Shown: piece by piece, positions 1 to 11,249 of the stretch
How the letters are laid out: each line of letters opens with the position of its first letter
Position numbering within the stretch: position 1 is the first letter of the stretch
DNA from: Lepas anatifera
Taxonomy: Eukaryota > Arthropoda > Thecostraca > Lepadidae
NCBI GenBank assembly: GCA_034440635.1
Contig: JAOTON010001673.1
Coordinates: forward strand, 373,001-437,000
Direction: 5' to 3'
DNA: 64,000 bases
Translations under genes and position numbers: made by a program
The notes under the pieces: generated by a model
The model's input: the letters and a program-made list of their open reading frames with translations, nothing else
What the model was told of the DNA's origin: nothing
Database searches by the model: none

Positions 1-490
1 CACGAAATGTAAGTCAAAATTGTCATTGAAGCTGCACTGCTCTGCGCATGCGCAGCAGAAATTATGAAAATAAGCCTGAAAGGCGAGGGTATTTCAGAGG
101 AGGACCTGAACAGAGGGAAAGCCAGCGTGCTTAAAGTTAGAATGAATGTTTTGTCACCCTTGGTAACAACAAAGGTCAGTGCGCATGCGCATTAGAACTT
201 ATGGTCATGGAGGCTATCTCGGGAGCCAATAGACCGATTTCGCTCAAATTTTTGCGAGTAAAAGCAGAATAGCATCTGCTAATCCTAATTGATGGCATTA
301 TGACGCTGCACTATTATGCGCATGTGCAGTAGAAATTCTAAGGAATAATAGGCTCTAAGGGATCATTTAGACCAGGAGACAAACAAACGGCATATTAACA
401 TGCTTCAGTCAACTATAACGGTATCTTTGCTCTCATTCACTGCATACGTTACTGTGCATGCGGACTGGGAGTAGGGTAACCGAAGCTAAC
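1..490. repeat. degenerate tandem repeat, period ~137 bp
   Basis: Four diverged copies of a block centred on TGCGCATGCGCA recur at about 44, 181, 318 and 454. The first three are spaced 137 bp apart and the last 136 bp. The first three are followed by the similar phrase AGNAGAAATT or ATTAGAACTT. No ORF of interest lies here. The function is unknown; it precedes the first core repeat module. Confidence 0.55.
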
Positions 491-2537
491 TCGTTAACAA
501 ATTGGCTGAATTGGGTGAAAATCTGCAGGTATAGGTGAAATACGGTCGGCAAACCCATCATATTTTATAATGTATCTCCTTTCTTCTGGTCATGCCCAGT
601 CTTTACTTAACAAAACAACCATTATACGTGTGGTTATCTATGTGATGACATGAACAGAGGGCAAACGTGACGCAGTGTGCAGAGACATGTTAATGTAGCA
701 AAACAAGGGCTTACACAGGGGATTGAATGGAGCCATAACGAGAACACAAAACCTAAAACTCCAACATTGCGTTGTTGTAAGTATCAAACTGCTGAAAACA
801 CTCGCCTGTCAATCGAACTGTTTGGCTAACGTACATTGTCACCGGCTTCTCCTGCGCCGGAGCGGCACCTGCCGAGGCCGCAGGCCGAGGTCTGTTGTTG
901 TTGTTGTTGTCTGTTCTGAGCGCTGGTATCAGAGACCTAAAACTTTTGTGGATAGAAGGCACTTCCAAATGAATAAGCACCACGGTTGTCAATTTTCAAA
1001 ATTTTCAAAATTTTGCCCAGAATTTTGCATTATGTGATTTTTAACTTTTATTTTTCTATTTTTTCCTAATTCATCTACAGTCTTCAAACTTGCACCCTTT
1101 TACACCAGGGAAATTTGTAGATCACACAAAAAGTTTGAAAGAAAAAGTTATAAATTTAAGGCTCTAAATTAGCTTTTAAACTTTGCACCCTAAATTTGGC
1201 ATAAAACTCATAGTCTAAACTACAGGCTCGAAATATCTGAAGCTACAGCAGTTCAGGTTCTGAGTCAAATACCAATTTAAAGGCCGGTTTGTGCAGTACT
1301 GCACAAACACAGAAACAAAACAAAAACGGAAATTTAAGTGTCCTTTTTGGCCCATTCTGCGAAGGTCTGCATTTTCCAAAATATCAGTCAAACCCTTATA
1401 TCTTCCGATCTAATTAAGATAAATTAGTTCCCATTTCAGATAATAAAAGAGAATAGCCTCCTTTATTATATATTTAGAGATAAAAACTTTCAGACTGAAA
1501 CTTTTTTATTTTAGAGGCAAAAATAAAATATAAGTTTTTAAAATTTTTATTCTCAGCCCCCTGGTTTCCAGACCGTGATAGCTACGGTATTGAACTTAAC
1601 ACGGCTGGATAGAAAACTTCGTTGCCGTCATTTTTCTCACTCATACCCCCCACTTATCTCTTACGGCTTCCGCGCTATCAGCCGTAAAATACATTTCAAG
1701 GTGGTAATTTTATCGGTTCATTTTTGCTTCACACCAGGATTTCGAATGGTTAATATAGATGGAAGTGGATGAAATTCGGCAAAAAGCTAGTTGAAAGACA
1801 TATCTTGCCATCGCAACAGGTTGCATATCATAGCAACAACAGTGTACCTTAAATTAAATGTAATACACAATGCTAGTAAGTTTTCCGCTCGAAACCTCAC
1901 CCCGCCGTTCGGCCGTAGCGTGGCTGCGGGCGGCGCACTGGTAGCTGCTATGCGAGACAGATACCATAGCTATGTACGCATGCTATAGACCAGCGCGAAT
2001 GCCCGGTGGTGGCAGGGTAGTCTGTCTCGTTTCGGCGCCTCTACTCGTGCGGCGGGCGCGTTGTCTATTAGATATGCATATCAGTCGGACGGCCGGGTGG
2101 CGGCCGTGCGGTAGGGTCCCGCTCGCTGCTGCGACTTGCGACGAATAAAAAACAAAATGGTGGTCAGGAACTGGTTTGCTTGTTTGGTTTGTTGTGTTTT
2201 GTTGTTTCTTTATGTGTGTCCAAATCTTACTGTGTATGTGTGTGATAGGTCCGGTAAAAGTGATGTGTCTTATGAGAGAGATAAGAGAGGCCCCACCACT
2301 TAAGCCTTCGGGCTTTTGCGTCAATCTATTTGTTATACCTGTCATATTGTTTCCGTCCAATAAAAGTTTATCATCTGTCTATCTATCTACCCACTAGTTA
2401 ATGCATCCTCTAACCATAGGTAGCACTGGCCAAAGGATCCACCGTTGCACACCATTTCTTTCCCAGCCGAATAAACCTCTTTGTGGTGATACCATGACAC
2501 GTGACTCCTTGCACTCCCTGCTTAAATAAACTTAATA
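491..2537 (+). repeat. core repeat module, copy 1
   Basis: This is an AT-rich ~2.05-kb sequence recurring at 6351-8394 (nearly full length), 9630-10490, 13593-14850, 17869-18285 and 57545-58976. It starts near AACTCGTTAACAAATTGGC and runs into the 50-bp minisatellite at CAGTGGCGGATCC. It contains a (TTG)n tract near 895, the repeated CAAAATTTT phrase near 1000, and a perfect palindrome at 1287-1308. Small ORFs on both strands are not preserved in a coding-like way. I do not recognise a transposon family; it looks like a non-autonomous repeat or part of a satellite higher-order unit. Confidence 0.8.
1287..1308. repeat. conserved 22-bp perfect palindrome in core repeat
   Basis: The two 11-nt halves GTTTGTGCAGT and ACTGCACAAAC are exact reverse complements. 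The palindrome is intact in the copies near 10,025 and 14,398, carries one outer mismatch near 7,141 and has a central mismatch near 58,794. It could form a cruciform or be a binding site; neither is shown. Confidence 0.7.
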
Positions 2538-5500
2538 AGCAGTGGCGGATCCAGGCCATTAGTATGGGGGTGGGGCTAAGGAGCTCGAGCATAGGCGGAT
2601 CCAAGACATCAGTACCGGGGTGGGGCTAGTGAGTTTGAGCATAGGCGGATCCAGGACATCAGTACGGGGTGGGGCTAAGGAGCTCGAGCATAGGCGGATC
2701 CAGGACATCAGGAGCGGGTTGGAACTCGGGACCTCGAGCATAAGCGGATCCAGAACATCAATACGGGGGTGGGGCTAAGGAGCTCGAGCATAGGCGGATC
2801 CAGGACATCAGTAGGGGGTGGGGCTAAGGAGCTCCAGCATAGGCGGATCCAGGACATAAGTATGGGTGTGGGGCTAAGGAGCTCGAGCAGAGGCGGATCC
2901 AGGACATCAGTACGGGGGTGGGGCTAAGGAGCTCGAGCAGAGGCGGATCCAGGACATCAGTACGGGGGTGGGGCTAAGGGGCTCGAGTATAGGCGGATCC
3001 AGGACATCAGTGCGGGGGTGGGGCTCCGGAGCTCGAGTAAAGGCGGATCCAGGACATCAGTAGGGGGTGGGGCTAAGGAGCTCCAGCATAGGCGGATCCA
3101 GGACATAAGTATGGGTGTGGGGCTAAGGAGCTCGAGCAGAGGCGGATCCAGGACATCAGTACGGGGGTGGGGCTAAGGAGCTCGAGCAGAGGCGGATCCA
3201 GGACATCAGTACGGGGGTGTGGCTAAGGAGCTCGAGCATAAGCGGATCCAGGACATCAGTACGGGGGTGGTGTTAAGGAGCTCGAGCATAAGCGGATTCA
3301 GCTCATCAGTACGGGGGTGGGGCTCGGGAGCTCGAGCATAGGCGGATCCAGCACATCAGTAGGGGGTGGGGGCTAAGGAGTTCAAGCATAGGCGGATCCA
3401 GGGCAGTACAGAGGTGGGGCTACGGAGTTTGAGCATAGGCGGATCCAGGACATCAGGAGCGGGTTGGAACTCGGGACCTCGAGCATAAGCGGATCCAGAA
3501 CATCAATACGGGGGTGGGGCTAAGGAGCTCGAGCATAGGCGGATCCAGGACATCAGTAGGGGGTGGGGCTAAGGAGCTCCAGCATAGGCGGATCCAGGAC
3601 ATAAGTATGGGTGTGGGGCTAAGGAGCTCGAGCAGAGGCGGATCCAGGACATCAGTACGGGGGGTGGGGCTAAGGAGCTCGAGCAGAGGCGGATCCAGGA
3701 CATCAGTACGGGGGGTGGGGCTAAGGGGCTCGAGTATAGGCGGATCCAGGACATCAGTGCGGGGGTGGGGCTCCGGAGCTCGAGTAAAGGCGGATCCAGG
3801 ACATAAGTATGGGTGTGGGGCTAAGGAGCTCGAACAGAGGCGGATCCAGGACATCAGTACGGGGGTGGGGCTAAGGGGCTCGAGTATAGGCGGATCAAGG
3901 ACATCAGTACGGGGGTGGGGCTAAGGAGCTCGAGCATAAGCGGATCCAGGACATCAGCACGGGGGTAGGGGCTAAAGAGTTCGAGCATAGGCGGATCCAG
4001 GATATCAGTACGAGGGTGGGGCTAAGGAGCTCGAGCATAAGCGGAGCCAGGATATCAGTACGGGGGTAGAGGCTAAGGAGTTTGAGCATAGGCGGATCCA
4101 GCATATCGGTACGGGGATTGGGCTAAGGAGATCCAGCATGGGCGGATCCAGGACATCTGTACGGAGGTGAGGCTAAGGAGCTCGAGCATAGGCGGATCCA
4201 GGACATCAGTATGGGTGTCCGGCTAAGGAGCTCGAGCAGAGGCGGATCCAGGACATCAGTACGGGGCTGGGGTAAGAGGCTCGAGTATAGGCGGATCAAA
4301 GACATCAGTACGGAGGTGGGGCTAAGGAGCTCGAGCATAGGCGGATCCAGGACATCAGTACGGGGGTGGGGCTAAGGGGCTCGAGTATAGGCGGATCCAG
4401 GACATCAGTGCGGGGGTGGGGCTCGGAGCTCGAGTAAAGGCGGATCCAGGACATAAGTATGGGTGTGGGGCTAAGGAGCTCCAGCATAGGCGGATCCAGG
4501 ACATAAGTATGGGTGTGGGGCTAAGGAGCTCGAGCAGAGGCGGATCCAGGACATCAGTACGGGGGTGGGGCTAAGGAGCTCGAGCAGAGGCGGATCCAGG
4601 ACATCAGTACGGGGGTGGGGCTAAGGGGCTCGAGTATAGGCGGATCCAGGACATCAGTGCGGGGGTGGGGCTCCGGAGCTCGAGTAAAGGCGGATCCAGG
4701 ACATCAGTAGGGGGTGGGGCTAAGGAGCTCCAGCATAGGCGGATCCAGGACATAAGTATGGGTGTGGGGCTAAGGAGCTCGAGCAGAGGCGGATCCAGGA
4801 CATCAGTACGGGGGTGGGGCTAAGGAGCTCGAGCAGAGGCGGATCCAGGACATCAGTACGGGGGTGTGGCTAAGGAGCTCGAGCATAAGCGGATCCAGGA
4901 CATCAGTACGGGGGTGGTGTTAAGGAGCTCGAGCATAAGCGGATTCAGCTCATCAGTACGGGGGTGGGGCTCGGGAGCTCGAGCATAGGCGGATCCAGCA
5001 CATCAGTAGGGGTGGGGGCTAAGGAGTTCAAGCATAGGCGGATCCAGGGCAGTACAGAGGTGGGGGCTACGGAGTTTGAGCATAGGCGGATCCAGGACAT
5101 CAGGAGCGGGTTGGAACTCGGGACCTCGAGCATAAGCGGATCCAGAACATCAATACGGGGGTGGGGCTAAGGAGCTCGAGCATAGGCGGATCCAGGACAT
5201 CAGTAGGGGGTGGGGCTAAGGAGCTCCAGCATAGGCGGATCCAGGACATAAGTATGGGTGTGGGGCTAAGGAGCTCGAGCAGAGGCGGATCCAGGACATC
5301 AGTACGGGGGTGGGGCTAAGGAGCTCGAGCAGAGGCGGATCCAGGACATCAGTACGGGGGTGGGGCTAAGGGGCTCGAGTATAGGCGGATCCAGGACATC
5401 AGTGCGGGGGTGGGGCTCCGGAGCTCGAGTAAAGGCGGATCCAGGACATAAGTATGGGTGTGGGGCTAAGGAGCTCGAACAGAGGCGGATCCAGGACATC

Positions 5501-6350
5501 AGTACGGGGGTGGGGCTAAGGGGCTCGAGTATAGGCGGATCAAGGACATCAGTACGGGGGTGGGGCTAAGGAGCTCGAGCATAAGCGGATCCAGGACATC
5601 AGCACGGGGGTAGGGGCTAAAGAGTTCGAGCATAGGCGGATCCAGGATATCAGTACGAGGGTGGGGCTAAGGAGCTCGAGCATAAGCGGAGCCAGGATAT
5701 CAGTACGGGGGTAGAGGCTAAGGAGTTTGAGCATAGGCGGATCCAGCATATCGGTACGGGGATTGGGCTAAGGAGATCCAGCATGGGCGGATCCAGGACA
5801 TCTGTACGGAGGTGAGGCTAAGGAGCTCGAGCATAGGCGGATCCAGGACATCAGTATGGGTGTCCGGCTAAGGAGCTCGAGCAGAGGCGGATCCAGGACA
5901 TCAGTACGGGGCTGGGGTAAGAGGCTCGAGTATAGGCGGATCAAAGACATCAGTACGGAGGTGGGGCTAAGGAGCTCGAGCATAAGCGGATCCAGGACTT
6001 CAAAGGGGCTAAAGAGTTAAAACAGGTAGGGGCTAAAGAGTTAAAACATAAGCGGATCCAGGACATCAGTACGGGGGTGGGGCTAAGGAGCTCGAGCATA
6101 AGCGGATTCAGGACATCAGTACGTGGGTGGGGCTCGGGAGCTCGAGCATAGGCGGATCCAGGACATCAGTAGGGGTAGGGGCTAAGGAGTTCAAGCATAG
6201 GCGGATCCAGGGCAGTATAGAGGTGGGGCTACGGAGTTCGAGCATAGGCAGATCCAGGACATATGAAAGGGGGTGGGGTAAGGAGCTCGAGCATAGGCGG
6301 ATCCAGGACATCAGTTCGGTGGTGGGGCTGAGGTCTCGAGCTGGGGCATA
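2538..6350. repeat. 50-bp minisatellite array A1 (~76 units)
   Basis: The unit is about 50 bp: GGCGGATCCAGGACATCAG, then a G-rich stretch, then GGCTAAGGAGCTCGAGCATA. It carries BamHI, SacI and XhoI-type hexamers. Units vary by a few substitutions and 1-2-nt indels, and some are truncated (near 6000-6050). The block about 3430-4340 is repeated about 1,645 bp downstream, giving a higher-order repeat. The many short ORFs here are by-products of a unit length that is not a multiple of three. Confidence 0.92.
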
Positions 6351-8394
6351 ACTCGGTAACAAATAGGCTGAATTGGGTGAAAATCTGCAGGCATAGGTGA
6401 AATACCGTCGGAAAACCCATCATATTTTATATTGTATCTCCTTTCTTCTCGTCATGCCCAGTCTTTGCTTAACAAAACAAACATTATGCGTGTTTATTTC
6501 TTTGATGATATGAACAGAGGGCAAGCGTGGTGCAGTATGCAGAGACATGCTAATTTAGGAGAACATGGGTCTAGACAGGGGATTGAATGGAGCCATAATG
6601 AGAACACAAAACCTAAAACTCCAACATTGCGTTGTTATAAGTATTAAACTGCTGAAAAAAACTCGCCTGTCAATCGAACTGTTTGGCTAACGTACATTGT
6701 CACCGGCTTCTCCTGCGCCAGAGCGGCACCAGCCGAGGCCGCAGGCCGAGGTCGTCTGTTGTTGTCTGTTCTGAGCGCTGGTATCAGAGACCTAAAACTT
6801 TTGTGGATAGAAGGCACTTCCAAATGAATAAGCACCACGGTTGTCAATTTTCAAAATTTTCAAAATTTTGCCCAGAATTTTGCATTATGTGATTTTTAAC
6901 TTTTATTTTTCTATTTTTTCCTAATTCATCTACAGTCTTCAAACTTGCACCCTTTTACATCAGGGAAATTTGTAGATCACACAAAAAGTTTGAAAGAAAA
7001 GTCATAAATTTAAGGCTCCAAATTAGCTTTTAAACTTTGCACCCTAAATTTGGCATAAAACTCATAGTCTAAACTACAGGCTCGAAATATCTGAAGCTAC
7101 AGCAGTTCAGGTTCTGAGTCAAATACCAATTTAAAGGCCGATTTGTGCAGTACTGCACAAACACAGAAACAAAACAAAAACGGAAATTTAAGGGTCTTTT
7201 TGGCCCATTCTGCGAAGGTCTGCATTTCCCAAAATATCAGTCAAACCCTTATATCTTCCGATCTAATTAAGATAAATTAGTTCCCATTTCAGATAATAAA
7301 AGAGAATAGCCTCCTTTAATATATATTTAGAGATAAAAACTTTCAGACTGAAACTTTTTATTTTAGAGGCAAAAATAAAATATAAGTTTTTAAAATTTTT
7401 ATTCTCAGCCCCCTGGTTTCCAGACCGTGATAGCTACGGTATTGAATATAACACGGCTGGATAGAAAACTTCGTTGCCGTCATTTTTCTCACTCATACCC
7501 CCCACTTATCTCTTACGGCTTCCGCGCTATCAGCCGTAAAATACATTTAAAGGTGGTAATTTTATCGGTTCATTTTTGCTTCACACCAGGATTTCGAATG
7601 GTTAATATAGATGGAAGTGGATGAAATTCGGCAAAAAGCTAGTTGAAAGACATATCTTGCCATCGCAACAGGTTGCATATCATAGCAACAACAGTGTACC
7701 TTTAATTAAATGTAATACACAATGCTAGTAAGTTTTCCGCTCGAAACCTCACCCCGCCGTTCGGCCGTAGCGTGGCTGCGGGCGGCGCACTGGTAGCTGC
7801 TATGCGAGACAGATACCATAGCTATGTACGCATGCTATAGACCAGCGCGAATGCCCGGTGGTGGCAGGGTAGTCTGTCTCGTTTCGGCTCCTCTACTCGT
7901 GCGGCGGGCGCATTGTCTATTAGATGTTCATATCAGTCGGACGGCCGGGTGGCGGCCGTGCGGTGGGGTCCCGCTCGCTGCGGCGACTTGCGACGAATAA
8001 AAAACAAAATGGTGGTCAGGAACTGGTTTGCTTGTTTGGTTTGTTGTGTTTTGTTGTTTCTTTATGTGTGTCCAAATCTTACTGTGTATGTGTGTGATAG
8101 GTCCGGTAAAAGTGATGTGTTTTATGAGAGAGATAAGAGAGGCCCCACCACTTAAGGATTCGGGCTTTTGCGTCAATCTATTTGTTATACCTGTCATATT
8201 GTTTCCGTCCAATAAAAGTTTATCATCTGTCTATCTATCTACCCACTAGTTAATGCATCCTCTAACCATAGGTAGCACTGGCCAAAGGATCCACCGTTGC
8301 ACACCATTTCTTTCCCAGCCGAATAAACCTCTTTGTGGTGATACCATGACACGTGAATCCTTGCACTCCCTGCTTAAATAAACTTAATAAGCAG
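6351..8394 (+). repeat. core repeat module, copy 2
   Basis: Near-complete copy of the 491-2537 module, offset by about 5,860 bp, with scattered substitutions and short indels (for example a shorter TTG tract near 6,760). It again leads directly into the 50-bp minisatellite at its right edge. Confidence 0.85.
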
Positions 8395-8960
8395 TGGCGG
8401 ATCCAGGCCATTAGTATGGGGGTGGGGCTAAGGAGCTCGAGCATAGGCGGATCCAAGACATCAGTACCGGGGTGGGGCTAGTGAGTTTGAGCATAGGCGG
8501 ATCCAGGACATCAGTACGGGGTGGGGCTAAGGAGCTCGAGCATAGGCGGATCCAGGACATCAGGAGCGGGTTGGAACTCGGGACCTCGAGCATAAGCGGA
8601 TCCAGAACATCAATACGGGGGTGGGGCTAAGAAGCTCGAACATAGGCGGATCCAGGACATCAGTAGGGGGTGGGGCTAAGGAGCTCCAGCATAGGCGGAT
8701 CCAGGACATCAGTTCGGGGGTGGGGTTAAGGAGCTCGAGCATAGGCGGACCCAGGACATCAGTACGGGGGTGGGCTAAGGAGATCGAGCATAGGCGAATC
8801 CAGGACATCAGCACGGAGGTGGAGCTAAGGAGCTCGAGCATAAGCGGATCCAGGACATCAATACGGGGGGTGGGGCTAAGGACCTCGAGCATAGAAGGAT
8901 CCAGGACAGTACGGAGGTGGGGCTACGGAGTTCGAGCATAGGCGGATCCAAGACAGAAAT
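8395..8960. repeat. 50-bp minisatellite array A2 (~11 units)
   Basis: Same unit as array A1, in a short array. It is followed immediately by a MITE whose first bases resemble the array unit. Confidence 0.9.
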
Positions 8961-8962
8961 GC

Positions 8963-9193
8963 ACGGGTGGATCCAAGATTGCCGATTGGGGAGAGGGGGC
9001 AGCTTCCCGGAAGGAGGGGTGGCATCCGGACCAAGGGGCGCCACTTTTGACCGGGAAAACCCATCAGCTGGCCGCCGATTTTCACATCCTGATGGGGGAA
9101 AGCAAAATTTCGGGGGTGAGCCATGGACATTTTAGGGGTGCCAAGGGTCGATCGGGGGGGGAAGTGCCACCTTCTCTGCCTGGATCTGCCTAT
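8963..9193. mobile_element. hAT-like MITE copy (diverged)
   Basis: Starts GGTGGATCCAAGATTGCC-like and ends GGATCTGCCTAT. It matches the family at 10956-11217, 15328-15588 and 56223-56491, sharing internal phrases such as GGGCGCCACTTTTGACC and GGTCGATCGGGGG. Target duplications are not clear for this copy. It has no coding capacity. Confidence 0.65.
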
Positions 9194-9284
9194 ACTGACA
9201 TGTATCCCAAACGTACCCCAGCCAGACGGCCACAGTTGTCAGCTGTTGGCGCGCCCCCTGAAATTGCAAAGACACGCCTCTTAA

Positions 9285-9568
9285 CACGCGCATTGACGGG
9301 GGGCGGGTACCCGCCCCCTCGGGTTTTTCGGAGATAGCAGAAAAACGGCGGCGCGTAGCGCCACCGTACTTGGTATACCTTTTCCCTCATCATTTTTACA
9401 ATTTCTGTGAAAATTTTAAGGTTAGGTCATCTCAGGTCAGGTCACCATTACAGGTCAAGTGACCCGACCTCAAAAAAAGTTTAAGATAGCATAAGTCGGA
9501 GCAGGGTGAACTTATCCGATTGAAACTCATATCACATAATGGCCCCACCGAGTTCTCTAAAATATGTT
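9285..9568 (+). mobile_element. TTAA element, 3'-truncated copy
   Basis: A TTAA at 9281-9284 is followed by the terminal sequence CACGCGCATTGACGGGGG and then the GGTACCCGCCCCCTCGGGTTTTTCGGA region shared with 28754-29583 and 57812-58661. The copy stops near AAAATATGTT, before the other terminus, and joins unrelated sequence. Confidence 0.75.
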
Positions 9569-9629
9569 GTCCGTCAGAAGCCGGTGACGAACGAAGTAAG
9601 AAACGGCTTCTATTCTGACAGTTTTTCCG

Positions 9630-10490
9630 GTCTCGTCGTCTGTTGTTGTCTGTTCTGAGCGCTGGTATCAGAGACCTAAAACTTTTGTGGATAGAAGGCA
9701 CTTCCAAATGAATAAGCACCACGGTTGTCAATTTTCAAAATTTTCAAAATTTTGCCCAGAATTTTGCATTATGTGATTTTTAACTTTTATTTTTCTATTT
9801 TTTGCTAATTCATCTAGACTCTTCAAACTTGCACCCTTTTACATCAGGGAAATTTGTAGTTCACACAAAAGTTGGAAAGAAAAAGCTTTAAATTTAGGGC
9901 TCTAAATTAGCTTTTAAACTTTGCACCCTAAATTTGGCATAAAACTCATGGTCTAAACTACAGGCTCGAAATATCTGAAGCTACAGCAGTTCCGGTTCTG
10001 AGTCAAATATCAACTTAAAGGCCGGTTTGTGCAGTACTGCACAAACATAAAAACAAAACAAAAACGGAAATTTAAGGGTCCTTTTTGGCCCATTCCGTAA
10101 AGGTCTGCATTTCCCAAAATATCATTCAAACCCTTATATCTTCTGATCTAATTGATAAAAATTAGTTCCCATTTCAGATAATAAGAGAGAATAGCCTCCT
10201 TTATTATATATTTAGAGATAAAAACTTTTAGGCTGAAACTTTTTATTTTATAGGCAAAAATAAAATATAAGTTTTTAAAATTTTTATTCTCAGCCCCCTG
10301 GTTTCCAGACCATGATAGCTACGGTATTGAACTTAACACGGCTGGATAGAACACTTCGTTGCCGTCATTTTTCTCACTCATACCCCCACTTATCTCTTAC
10401 GGCTTCCGCGCTATAAGCCGTAAAATGCATTTCAAAGTGGTAATTTTATCAGTTCATTTTTGCTTCACACCGGGGTTTAGGGTGGTTAGA
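9630..10490 (+). repeat. core repeat module, copy 3 (right part only)
   Basis: It begins abruptly at GTCTGTTGTTGTCTGTTCTG, so the left ~400 bp of the module is absent. It runs to the phrase TTCATTTTTGCTTCACACCGG. After about 10,480 it continues into a sequence not found in copies 1 and 2 but shared with copy 4 (14,850 onward). Confidence 0.8.
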
Positions 10491-10947
10491 GTCATTGGAG
10501 GGAAATGAAATTTTGCATGCAGCTAGGTAAGAGACATATGTCGACATTCCATCTGCATATATATCAATGAAACACCAAGTTACCTTTACTAACATGCCGT
10601 TTCTCCACGCATCGTTGTAGCAAATCACCACGCGTCACCCCTGCGTCCACGTCGCGGCAACGCCGGCGATCGGCGCGGCCGTTTCTGTTTATTTATGGTC
10701 TGGTAAAAAAGTACCCAACACTACCCATAATGCATCACAAGTAATTAGAGTACCGTAAAAGTCCGAGTTTACAATAAGAGTATTATGTTTCTGTTTTTGG
10801 ACCATGGGTGGATCCATGGAATAAGTATGCTAGGTGCCATCCCCCTCACCCTTCTCCCCCATCCCCCTCCCCAACCCCCAATCGACCATCGGCGCCCTCT
10901 GAAATTGTAAAGACACGCCTCTCAAGGTCGATGACGCTCCCTGAAAT
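10490..10947. repeat. sequence shared only by core copies 3 and 4
   Basis: This stretch (GGGTTTAGGGTGGTTAGAG onward) recurs at about 14,860-15,319 with about 4,372-bp spacing, as part of the large tandem duplication. It holds a CCCCTCACCCTTCTCCCCC pyrimidine-rich tract around 10,840-10,890. No gene is recognised. Confidence 0.6.
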
Positions 10948-10955
10948 GTCGCTTC

Positions 10956-11217
10956 CCATACGCGGATCCAGGATTGCCTATCGGGAGCGAGGTGGAAGGG
11001 GAAATTTCCTGGTGGGCGCTATCTACACCAGGGACGCCACTTTTGGCCGGAAAACCTATCAAGTAGGCGCTAAAACCTATCAGTAGACCCCGATACCTGC
11101 ATCTCGGGAAAAACGACATTTCAGGGGGTGCCATCGAATTTTCCAGGGGTTTCCGGGACAATTTCAGGGGGCGCTAAGATTCTATGGGGGGCACCTGTCC
11201 CCTTTGGATCCGCCTAT
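10956..11217. mobile_element. hAT-like MITE with 8-bp target duplication
   Basis: The 262-bp element has terminal motifs CCATACGCGGATCCAGG at the left and GGATCCGCCTAT at the right, which are inverted. It is flanked by GTCGCTTC (10948-10955) and GTCGTTTC (11218-11225), an 8-bp target duplication with one mismatch, as expected for hAT insertions. It has no transposase. An almost identical copy lies at 15328-15588. Confidence 0.75.
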
Positions 11218-11249
11218 GTCGTTTCGGGGGGGCACGGAGGTGGGGTCGT

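Noticed and set aside
753..992. Recurring minus-strand ORF starting MTTVVLIHLEVPSIHK in the core copies
   Set aside because: C-terminal halves differ freely between copies and the start lies in a block conserved at DNA level; no family resemblance.
2559..6362. Numerous short ORFs such as MSWIRLCSSSLAPPP in the 50-bp arrays
   Set aside because: By-products of minisatellite translation, present in every array and ending when unit-length changes shift frame.
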